64,000 nucleotides of DNA, taken from positions 62,001 through 126,000 of the forward strand of contig JAPLDT010000023.1 of the NCBI GenBank assembly GCA_026391315.1, read 5' to 3'. Below the pieces are notes generated by a model. It saw only the letters and a program-made list of their open reading frames with translations. It was not told the origin of the DNA and made no database searches. The stretch comes from Bacteroidia bacterium. Its GTDB lineage: Bacteria; Bacteroidota; Bacteroidia; Bacteroidales; Prolixibacteraceae. The translations under genes and the position numbers were made by a program. Positions 43,173-51,075 of this stretch are shown here, piece after piece (position 1 is the stretch's first letter; every line of letters begins with the position of its first letter).

Positions 43173-44303
43173 ATGAATCTTTTAATTAAGGCATTAATCT
43201 CTATTAGCCTAATTGTCTGCTTAACCTCCAATATTTATTCTCAGGAAAAGAATAACATCTTGAAAATTAAGATTGAGGGCATGAAATACAACCAATTATG
43301 TTTGAGAATTGGATTGGATAATGGGAAATTGCTTGCTATAGATGGTCAGTCGGAAAATAAGCAAGACTGGATTTTTTCCTATCCTGATAGTGTCTATGAA
43401 AAAATGAAATACAAGTTTCTATTTGTAAAAGACCCTGATTCAATTATGCATAGATTAGCATTCAAAGTGATGTCAAACAGAGATACGCTTAAGTTTGGGG
43501 AGTTTTCATTTAAAAGAAACTGTAGTGTTATCAATCTCCAATATATGAAAACTACCATTACAGCGAAATCGTGGCAAACACAAAATAAAACTTATATAAG
43601 TGATCTTTTTTCCGTCAAAGATCCTATTGACCCACAATTGATGGCAGTGGGGAAATGTTTAACTTATGGCTATTCAATGTTCGCTTATGATTCATTGACA
43701 GACAAACAAAGATTTCAGAAATATATTAATCTAGTAAAAGAATTTCCATATTCTGAATATGCGATTTCAATGCTATCTGGAACGCTTACCCGATATCAAA
43801 CGAAAGATGATGTTCGGAAAATTTTCTCCTGTTTTAACGAAGATGTAAGGAATTCCTATTATGGAAAGAAGGTATCAGCATATATCACTGATGAAACTTT
43901 TAAGAATTCAGTTTTACGCTCATGGAACAGTGAAGTAAATGAATCAATTATAATTGACACAACGAAATATACATTGGTTCTATTTTCAGCATCTTGGTGT
44001 GCACCTTGCCACGAACTGATTCCCATACTCAAAGAAATTTACAAAGATCAGTTGGGGAAACTGGATATGGTTTATATCTCAATAGACGAATCTGCGACTG
44101 TCGAAAATTGGAAAGAGATGATGAAGGAAGAGCATATTCCCTGGCGTAGTCTGATGGCTGTTGATAGTATTAAGGAAATTAGAGATAAATACTTCGTTGA
44201 AGGAGTACCCTATTCCATTTTGGTCTATCCTGACGGTCGTATGGGAAAAATTAATGTCAGACACAAAGAAGAGGTTGATAAATTGTATAAACTGCTCCAG
44301 TAA
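43173..44303 (+). CDS. Secreted TlpA-like thioredoxin domain protein
   Basis: The 376-residue protein has a signal peptide (LLIKALISISLIVCLTSNIYSQ). The first 250 residues are an unrecognised region, as in other Bacteroidota redox proteins with a DUF4369-like front. The thioredoxin domain covers about 255-376, with LVLFSASWCAPCHELIPIL holding the CAPC active site at residues 275-278. The cis-proline is in EGVPYSILVYPDGRMG. It probably reduces or isomerises disulfides in the periplasm. Coding sequence is more AT-rich than the adjoining genes, which might mean transfer. No obvious partner lies beside it. Confidence 0.88.
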   Translation: MNLLIKALISISLIVCLTSNIYSQEKNNILKIKIEGMKYNQLCLRIGLDNGKLLAIDGQSENKQDWIFSYPDSVYEKMKYKFLFVKDPDSIMHRLAFKVMSNRDTLKFGEFSFKRNCSVINLQYMKTTITAKSWQTQNKTYISDLFSVKDPIDPQLMAVGKCLTYGYSMFAYDSLTDKQRFQKYINLVKEFPYSEYAISMLSGTLTRYQTKDDVRKIFSCFNEDVRNSYYGKKVSAYITDETFKNSVLRSWNSEVNESIIIDTTKYTLVLFSASWCAPCHELIPILKEIYKDQLGKLDMVYISIDESATVENWKEMMKEEHIPWRSLMAVDSIKEIRDKYFVEGVPYSILVYPDGRMGKINVRHKEEVDKLYKLLQ

Positions 44304-44504
44304 AGAAGTCCGGATATTTAACTGATGTAAAAATTAGGGACAAAAAAATTGTGAGGTAATTTTCTTCCCTGATCCTATGACCCCTGCCGGTACTGATTGG
44401 CCATTGTCACCGCTTGGTCTGCAATTTATATTCCATTTATGGATCGCTTTAAATATCTTTGGGAAATCTTGCCTTCTGATGGGTAAGGTGTCATTTCCTG
44501 CAAA

Positions 44505-45413
44505 ATGGAGCAAAACCATTCAACATCGTCTGCTACTAAAAATACAAATCTCGCCTTTGTAATTGGGATTGCTTTGAATTTGGCGTATGTCCTTTTGCAA
44601 ATCATTGTTGGATTGAAAGTCAACTCTTTATCCTTGCTTTCTGATGCCGGTCACAATTTTTTGGATGTGAGCGGATTGGCCTTTTCCCTTCTGGCCTTCA
44701 GGCTAACCAAATCAAAAGCCACCGAGAGGCTTACCTATGGGTACAAAAAATCTTCCATCTTAATCGCTTTGCTGAATACCGTTATTCTGCTTTTATCTAT
44801 CGGGGCGATTGGTTATGAAGCCCTTCTGCGGTTTAAGAATCCTGAACCATTGGATGGAATAACTGTGGCTTGGATTGCCCTGATCGGAATCTTCATCAAC
44901 GGAATTTCAGCCCTGTTTTTCTTTAAGGAGAAAGATAAGGATATCAATATCAAAAGCGCTTTTCTTCATTTGCTTTCGGATGCGGTCATCTCGCTGGGAT
45001 TGGTTGTCGGAGGTGTTATCATTTATTACACACATTATTACTGGGTTGATTCATTGTTAAGTACCCTCATTTGTCTGGTTATTTTGTGGAGTACCTGGAA
45101 CCTGCTTAAAAGTAGTCTCCACCTCAGTCTGGATGGAGTCCCGGATGATATTGAATTGGATGAAATCAAATCAATGATCAGGTCGAGGGAGGGTGTCGAA
45201 GACCTGCATCACATTCATGTGTGGGCCATCAGTACCAAAGAGAATGCTTTGACCGGACACCTGGTGGTTTCTGAAAATTTGTCCGTCGATCGGATCAATA
45301 CAATCCGTCGTGAAATCAGGGAAAGATTGTTGGACCTGAATATTTCGCATGCTACCCTTGAGATTGAAACAGTGAATGACCTATGCTACAACGAACACTG
45401 CGATTCATATTGA
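44505..45413 (+). CDS. Cation diffusion facilitator family transporter
   Basis: The 302-residue inner-membrane antiporter exports divalent metals, most likely zinc, in exchange for protons. Six helices are visible. Metal-site residues are in LLSDAGHNFLDV (helix 2, H-x-x-x-D) and HLLSDAVIS (helix 5). The His-rich cytoplasmic tail starts at EGVEDLHHIHVWAIS and continues to HATLEIE. The short CDF form with DAGHNFLD is close to ZitB/CzcD. The 200 bp upstream show no gene; no metal-responsive regulator is adjacent. Confidence 0.93.
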   Translation: MEQNHSTSSATKNTNLAFVIGIALNLAYVLLQIIVGLKVNSLSLLSDAGHNFLDVSGLAFSLLAFRLTKSKATERLTYGYKKSSILIALLNTVILLLSIGAIGYEALLRFKNPEPLDGITVAWIALIGIFINGISALFFFKEKDKDINIKSAFLHLLSDAVISLGLVVGGVIIYYTHYYWVDSLLSTLICLVILWSTWNLLKSSLHLSLDGVPDDIELDEIKSMIRSREGVEDLHHIHVWAISTKENALTGHLVVSENLSVDRINTIRREIRERLLDLNISHATLEIETVNDLCYNEHCDSY

Positions 45414-45493
45414 TTGATATCATTGGCTGGTGAGTTATCCCCAATTGGGGGTTAGGTGAATTTTTGCGATATTTGGTTAATAAACTAACTACC

Positions 45494-46534
45494 ATGAGAA
45501 CATCCGGCAGAAGGGAATTTGTATTGAGTTCAGCGCTTTGCGGGATTGGAATCGGACTGATGGGTTCCGTTGTTAACGCCTCCACCCCGGGATTCAAAAA
45601 TGAAGGGAAAAGAATCGGGATCATCGGATTGGATACCTCCCATAGCATTGCTTTTACCAAAGCACTGAATGGTCCCGATGCCGGTGAAACCTATCTTGGG
45701 TACAAAATTGTGGCCGCTTATCCTTTTGGCAGCCGGGAAATTGTAAGCAGTTCCGAAAGAATTCCCGGATACACGGAAGAGGTTAAGAAGTATGGCGTTG
45801 AGATCGTCAATTCCATTGATGATCTGCTCCCCGAAGTGGATGTTGTGATGCTTGAAACCAATGATGGCCGGCTGCATTTGGAGCAGGCGCTGCAGGTCAT
45901 AAAGGCCGGGAAACGGATGTTTATCGACAAACCCGTAACGGCTTCACTGGCAGATGCAATTCTTCTTTATGAAGTTGCGAAAAAACAGGATGTACCAATT
46001 TTCTCAAGCTCCTCACTGAGGTATATAGCAGGGATGGATGAACTCTTGTCGGGAAAAATCGGAAAGATTCTAGGCGCGGAGACCTACAGTCCGGCAAAAT
46101 TGGAGAAGACCCATCCCGACCTTTTCTGGTATGGCATCCACGGCGTCGAAGCGCTTTTTACGGCCATGGGGACCGGATGCAAAAGTGTAGTCCGGATTTC
46201 GAATGCAGATACAGACCTGGTTGTCGGGAGCTGGAATGATGGCCGAATTGGAACCTTTCGCGGGATAAGGAAAGGAAAATTAGATTATGGCGGCACAATT
46301 TTTGGCGAAAAAGGCATCCAGTCCTTTGGTAACTACTCCGGTTATGATTCCCTGCTTGTACAGATCATTCGTTTCTTCGATAGCGGAATTGTTCCGGTCA
46401 AGCCGGAGGAGACCCTCGAAATTCTTGCCTTTATGGAGGCTGCCGACCTAAGCAAAGCCAACAATGGAACTGCTGTTGAGCTGGATTTCATCTGGAAGAA
46501 AGCACACAAAACTGCTTCCGGACAATCAAAATAA
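45494..46534 (+). CDS. Gfo/Idh/MocA family oxidoreductase, Tat-exported
   Basis: The protein (about 346 residues from the ATG at 45494) begins with a twin-arginine type signal (GRREFVLSSALCGIGIGLMG). The dinucleotide-binding start is KRIGIIGLDTSHSIAFTKAL, and EKPV-like MFIDKPVTASLADA marks the family. The usual Lys-Pro and later His (FWYGIHGVEALF) are present. These enzymes oxidise or reduce sugars and cyclitols with NAD(P). Exported members are common in Bacteroidota, where the bound cofactor is carried through Tat. It starts 81 bp after the CDF gene and is followed 36 bp later by a second family member. Confidence 0.9.
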   Translation: MRTSGRREFVLSSALCGIGIGLMGSVVNASTPGFKNEGKRIGIIGLDTSHSIAFTKALNGPDAGETYLGYKIVAAYPFGSREIVSSSERIPGYTEEVKKYGVEIVNSIDDLLPEVDVVMLETNDGRLHLEQALQVIKAGKRMFIDKPVTASLADAILLYEVAKKQDVPIFSSSSLRYIAGMDELLSGKIGKILGAETYSPAKLEKTHPDLFWYGIHGVEALFTAMGTGCKSVVRISNADTDLVVGSWNDGRIGTFRGIRKGKLDYGGTIFGEKGIQSFGNYSGYDSLLVQIIRFFDSGIVPVKPEETLEILAFMEAADLSKANNGTAVELDFIWKKAHKTASGQSK

Positions 46535-46569
46535 GAAGGGATACAAATCAATCTAACTGACATCGATTT

Positions 46570-47913
46570 ATGGAAAATGCTAGAAGGGATTTTATTAGGA
46601 AAGCTGTAATTGGAGCTACTGCTCTCGGTGCAGGTGGGATTTTACCCGGTTTCAGCGCCAAAAGTTATGCAAGGATTGTAGGGGCCAACAGCAAAATTGT
46701 TGTCTCAATGATGGGTGTAAACTCTAGGGGAAAAGCATTGGCAAGAAACTTTTCCATCCAGAAAAATTGTGAAGTAGCCCATATTTGTGATGTAGATTCA
46801 AGGGCCGTAACCACTTGTATCGAAGCCCTGAAAGAGAGACAAAAGGTTGTCCCAAAGGGATTTGAAGATTTTCGGAAATCACTCGAAAGTAAAGATATTG
46901 ATGCGCTTGTTATTGCTGCCCCTGATCACTGGCATGCCCCTGCTTCACTGCTGGCGTTGCAGGCCGGGAAGCATGTGTACGTCGAGAAACCCTGTTGCCA
47001 CAATCCAAGGGAGGGTGAGATTCTGGTCGAAGCTGCCCGAAAATACAACAAAGTTATCCAGATGGGTAACCAGCGCCGGTCATGGCCCAATGTGGTCAAA
47101 GGAATAGAAGAACTAAAGAACGGCGCCATTGGCAGGGTCTATTTTGGCAAAGGATGGTACACAAACAACCGCGGACCAATTGGAATCGGCAAAAAGGTTG
47201 AAGTTCCGCAATGGCTCAACTGGGATTTGTGGCAGGGTCCGGCTCCCCGGAAGGAGTTCAAAGACAATCTTCTGCATTACAACTGGCATTGGTTTTGGCA
47301 TTGGGGAACCGGCGAAGCGCTGAACAATGGCACGCACATGATCGACTTGCTCCGCTGGGGACTGGAGGTCGATTTTCCGGTGAGGGTCAGTTCCAATGGA
47401 GGACGCTACCGCTACAAAGATGATTGGGAGACTCCCGATACACAGGTGGTCAACCTCGATTTTGACAAAGGCGTTTCCATGTCCTGGGAGGGAAGGAGCT
47501 GCAACGGAAAACCGATCGAAGGTAGTTCGGTTGGCGTGGTATTCTATGGAGAGAATGGCAGTCTGCTGATACCCAGTGGGAACAGTTACACAATTTTCGA
47601 TCTTCAGGGTAAAGTCATCAAAGAGGTTAAAGAGCAGCAGAAAATTGATCCGCGCGACCTTTCCAACCCCTCTGAACAGGTGGATGCGCTCCATATCCAA
47701 AATATGTTTGATGCCATCAACAACGGTGCGCCACTGCATTCGGGAGTGGATTCCGGTTTTAAGAGTACACTGCTGGTACAATTGGGCAATATCTCACAGA
47801 GGGTTGGCCGAAGCTTAAACATTGATCCAAGCAATGGTCATATTCTGAAGGACCAGGAAGCTGCAAAATATTGGTCGAGAAGCTATGAAAAGGGATGGGA
47901 GATGAAATTGTGA
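46570..47913 (+). CDS. Gfo/Idh/MocA family oxidoreductase, Tat-exported
   Basis: The 447-residue protein has a twin-arginine signal at its start (ARRDFIRKAVIGATALGAGG). The NAD-binding segment is KIVVSMMGVNSRGKALARNF, with the family's GKHVYVEKPCCHNPREGE. The C-terminal sheet has HWFWHWGTGEALNNGTHMID, typical of the large Bacteroidota subgroup acting on glycan-derived sugars. It is 36 bp from the preceding family member and clearly in the same operon. The pair differs in length by 100 residues, so they are not recent duplicates. Confidence 0.93.
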   Translation: MENARRDFIRKAVIGATALGAGGILPGFSAKSYARIVGANSKIVVSMMGVNSRGKALARNFSIQKNCEVAHICDVDSRAVTTCIEALKERQKVVPKGFEDFRKSLESKDIDALVIAAPDHWHAPASLLALQAGKHVYVEKPCCHNPREGEILVEAARKYNKVIQMGNQRRSWPNVVKGIEELKNGAIGRVYFGKGWYTNNRGPIGIGKKVEVPQWLNWDLWQGPAPRKEFKDNLLHYNWHWFWHWGTGEALNNGTHMIDLLRWGLEVDFPVRVSSNGGRYRYKDDWETPDTQVVNLDFDKGVSMSWEGRSCNGKPIEGSSVGVVFYGENGSLLIPSGNSYTIFDLQGKVIKEVKEQQKIDPRDLSNPSEQVDALHIQNMFDAINNGAPLHSGVDSGFKSTLLVQLGNISQRVGRSLNIDPSNGHILKDQEAAKYWSRSYEKGWEMKL

Positions 47914-47934
47914 CAAATAGATCGTTCTTTCATT

Positions 47935-49713
47935 CTATTTTTTAAGGGTAAAAGAATCAATCATTTTTCCTTGCTCATTCACCGACTCGAGGTAGAGATT
48001 GTTGCCGTCAATTTTCACATATTGAAAGAGTTGCCCCTTGCTGTCGGTTATTTCTGCGTATGGTTCGGGATCAAATTGGTGATCGGTATTGGGAATTCCA
48101 ACAGAAATAAGATAGGCAGTACCATCCCGGTAGGAAGGGACCACTTTCCCTGCTTTCATTGGTTTCGACCGCATATAATAATGGAGGTGGCCGCTGAAAA
48201 CCATGTCGACATGGTATTTATCAAACAGCGGAACCCAGGCTTTCTGGATGTCAAGATAGGGTTCTTCGCGGTTGTATGGGGCAAAATGAAACATGGCAAT
48301 CTTCCAGGTGGCTTTTGTTGTGGCAAGTTGCTTCCCGATCCAGGCTGTCTGGGCATCGATGGGCGAAGTGGCATCGATCATCAGGAAGAGCGCATTCTTG
48401 TAAGTAAAAGAGTAGGTCTGTTCTTTGGGTACGCCATCAGGACCATTAATTGGATAGCTGAAAAGATCGCAATACAGTTTAGCGCCCAGGCCGGCACGAT
48501 TGTCGTGGTTTCCGGGTACGGACATAAAAGGAATCTTGCTGGCAGTCTCTTTGGAATAGTCAAAAAGGGCATCCCATTGGTCGCGGTTCAAACCATCACT
48601 CACCAGATCTCCCACGATCGAAAAGAAGGAGGCGTCAGGATGTGCAACCCAACCTTTGTGGAGAATCTCACCGAATTTTGGGGAAAAGTGGGTATCACCG
48701 AGCCACAGAAAGGAGAAGGAGGAATTACTGGCTGCTGTCGTAAAGCTTTCTGAATCAGACCACTCATTTTGGGAAGCAATTTGGTATTGGTAGGTAGTCC
48801 CTGGTTTCAGTCCTGTGAGATTTGCCGTGTAGTGATTGGAAAGGCGGTCGTTCACCAGCATGCGATCCTCCATTTTCATTTTATCGGCAACAATTGATAC
48901 TACTTTTAATGTACCCTTTGCCCTGTATTTTAAAGTTGAGGCATCCACGGTAGTGTTGGTCCGCCACTGTATATCCATGCTGTTTGAAGGGTCTGAACTC
49001 CAGGTAAGTATGATTTGATCGGGATTTTGAGAAGAAGCAAAAGGCGTTGACCTGAAAGCGCCCACCAAATGCGATTCGGAAGCTCTTCCTCTCGTTGTGG
49101 TGAGTAGCTGCTGTCCTCTCATAGACTCTGGAACCTCCTGCAAAACAAGTTCATCCCAATCCAGGTAAGTAGAAGCGCCATCCTGCATGACGCCAAATTT
49201 TTGGTCTGCCGGATAAACTGGGCTGATTTGCAATTTATCCTGTTTGTTTAGCGGCGCAACTGAGACAAAATAGTGAAGTGCCAAACCATTTTCGAAACCG
49301 TTTACACCCAATCCAACCCTGCCTTTGGCAAATTGTTTCTGCCATATATCGTAGGTTGTTTGCCTGTTTTTTACAGTCATGGTTGTCTTTATGAATCCGC
49401 TTCCGGGTATCCAAAAAGGGAGGGTCTTCTGTTCCTTGCTGACCATCATTGAGACGGTTACAGGCACATTAACATCAAACACCCAATGACATGTCGAGAG
49501 GATTGTCAACTCCTTTTTAGAGAAGAGCCCCATGACCTGGCCAATATCCAGTTTCATCAAGTCTTGGGGGCCCTTTGTCTCGTACAATTGGGTAATGACG
49601 CGGTTCATGACCTGGGTAACTGTCTGATCCTTTGTTGCTCCCAAAATTTTCCCTGCGAGAATAAGAACCACCAGCAAAATACGGAACAAGCTTATAAATT
49701 TCCTTGTTTGCAT
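47935..49713 (-). CDS. Secreted metallophosphoesterase with purple-acid-phosphatase-like domain
   Basis: From the ATG at 49713 the product has about 592 residues and a signal peptide (FISLFRILLVVLILAGKILG). An unrecognised region fills residues 30-200. A fibronectin-III-like N-domain of purple acid phosphatases follows (ILTWSSDPSNSMDIQWRT, then TGLKPGTTYQYQI). The metal-binding motifs come in order: LGDTHFS, VGDLVSDGLN, PGNHDN, MFHFAPYN and SGHLHYY. The enzyme probably releases phosphate outside the cell or in the periplasm. It converges with the MocA operon, 21 bp apart. Confidence 0.9.
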   Translation of the reverse strand: MQTRKFISLFRILLVVLILAGKILGATKDQTVTQVMNRVITQLYETKGPQDLMKLDIGQVMGLFSKKELTILSTCHWVFDVNVPVTVSMMVSKEQKTLPFWIPGSGFIKTTMTVKNRQTTYDIWQKQFAKGRVGLGVNGFENGLALHYFVSVAPLNKQDKLQISPVYPADQKFGVMQDGASTYLDWDELVLQEVPESMRGQQLLTTTRGRASESHLVGAFRSTPFASSQNPDQIILTWSSDPSNSMDIQWRTNTTVDASTLKYRAKGTLKVVSIVADKMKMEDRMLVNDRLSNHYTANLTGLKPGTTYQYQIASQNEWSDSESFTTAASNSSFSFLWLGDTHFSPKFGEILHKGWVAHPDASFFSIVGDLVSDGLNRDQWDALFDYSKETASKIPFMSVPGNHDNRAGLGAKLYCDLFSYPINGPDGVPKEQTYSFTYKNALFLMIDATSPIDAQTAWIGKQLATTKATWKIAMFHFAPYNREEPYLDIQKAWVPLFDKYHVDMVFSGHLHYYMRSKPMKAGKVVPSYRDGTAYLISVGIPNTDHQFDPEPYAEITDSKGQLFQYVKIDGNNLYLESVNEQGKMIDSFTLKK

Positions 49714-49758
49714 GTTAATAAATAGAGAATGCAACCTGCCAGTCACTTAGTTGATTTA

Positions 49759-49784
49759 AAAGTCTGCGATTCGGAACAGACTTT
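49759..49784 (-). terminator. Possible terminator of porV
   Basis: AAAGTCTG (49759-49766) and CAGACTTT (49777-49784) make an 8-bp stem with a 10-base loop. On the minus strand TTTT-A follows. The T-run is short, so the call is weak. Confidence 0.4.
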
Positions 49785-49808
49785 GGAAATTATTGAAGCA
49801 CGAAGTTT

Positions 49809-50996
49809 TTATCTTTTGCTCTTGTTAAAGGATTTTACATCAAAAAGCAGGGTAAAACGGATGGTGTTGGCCAAAGGATTATTCTGGTGTATTGGAACCA
49901 GATATGAGAAATCGATTGAGCATATATTCATCTTCACGCCAAGACCTGTAGAGAAAAATTTCCGGTTTCCTTTGAATTCACTCTCAGAGAAATATCCGCC
50001 ACGGACAGCAAATTGATGGTTGTACCAATATTCAACACCTGTGGAAAAATTGATCTCCTGTAACTCTTCCTTCATGCCACCCGGTGCATCTGTAAATGAA
50101 CTGAAAATGGAACTGATCACAGACATGTTGGTACTGTTGTCTGGTAATACGATTCCACCGGTTGTATTCAGATTTCCTGAAGTGATCCGTGGAGTAGGAA
50201 CCATTAACTTATTGATGTCAAATGAAATGGCGATAGAGTTAAAACTGTCGAACTCTTTGCAGTAGGTTGTTCCCAGTCTGAAATTGGCAGGTAGGAACTC
50301 CTTGTTCTGACCATCATCATAGGATATTTTTCCTCCAATATTGGAAAGATTGATACCCGCGGAGATGGACTGATCGTTGTTGCTTTTACCGAAACTCTTG
50401 TTGTAATAGAAGGAGACATCGGTAGAAAAAGTATGACCCGGGACATAGGATTCAGGTCCGATTCCTCCTGAAAGATCGGAACGGATGTATCTGATTGCAA
50501 CACCTCCTGAAAAATAGTCGGATAGTTTTCTTGAGTAACTTACATCAAATGCGAATTCATTGGGACTCACATTGGCAAGGCTGGTACCATTTTGATCGGT
50601 AAGTAATATGTCACCCATCGAGAAGTAACGAAGTGAAGCACCGATGGTTTGATATCGGTCTAATTTATAATATCCCGACAAATAGGCCAAATTGATGTCG
50701 TTGACCAACTGCCTTAACCAAGGAGTGTAAGACAAGGCGAAACCAAAATTGTCGTTAACAAAGGCATATTTTGAAGGATTCCAATATTGGGAATTAGCAT
50801 CAGGAGACGTGGCAACACCTACATCACCCATGGCACCATGCCTCGAATCGGGGGTGATGGTCAGAAATGGAACGGCTGTAGTTATGGGATTGTATTGAAT
50901 TTCCTGTCCTGTTGCCAAACTTTGGGAGTATGCAGTCTGACAAAGCATTACAGAGAGAAGAACAACCAATAGTCTGTCAAAGTGAATTATTCTCAT
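49809..50996 (-). CDS. porV: Type IX secretion system outer-membrane protein PorV
   Basis: PorV (LptO) is the outer-membrane barrel that receives cargo from the SprA translocon and delivers it to the attachment complex. The 395-residue chain has a signal peptide (LVVLLSVMLCQTAYSQ). The start of the mature part matches the family: NPITTAVPFLTITPDSRHGAMGDVGVAT, then YWNPSKYAF. Strand-like repeats follow (GASLRYFSMGDI and VSYSRKLSDYFSGGVAIRY), with the barrel end at LANTIRFTLLFD. A neighbouring secreted gene is 80 bp upstream, so a two-gene transcript is possible. Its presence implies a T9SS in this organism. Confidence 0.92.
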   Translation of the reverse strand: MRIIHFDRLLVVLLSVMLCQTAYSQSLATGQEIQYNPITTAVPFLTITPDSRHGAMGDVGVATSPDANSQYWNPSKYAFVNDNFGFALSYTPWLRQLVNDINLAYLSGYYKLDRYQTIGASLRYFSMGDILLTDQNGTSLANVSPNEFAFDVSYSRKLSDYFSGGVAIRYIRSDLSGGIGPESYVPGHTFSTDVSFYYNKSFGKSNNDQSISAGINLSNIGGKISYDDGQNKEFLPANFRLGTTYCKEFDSFNSIAISFDINKLMVPTPRITSGNLNTTGGIVLPDNSTNMSVISSIFSSFTDAPGGMKEELQEINFSTGVEYWYNHQFAVRGGYFSESEFKGNRKFFSTGLGVKMNICSIDFSYLVPIHQNNPLANTIRFTLLFDVKSFNKSKR

Positions 50997-51075
50997 TAAA
51001 ATTTTATTAGAAGGTAAAATTCCGGATTTTGACCCAAAGTAAGATTAAATTTTTAAGGTATAGAAACGAAAATGA

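Noticed and set aside
47113-48753. Antisense frames over the second MocA gene and the metallophosphoesterase
   Set aside because: They overlap strongly supported genes with clear motifs and show none of their own.
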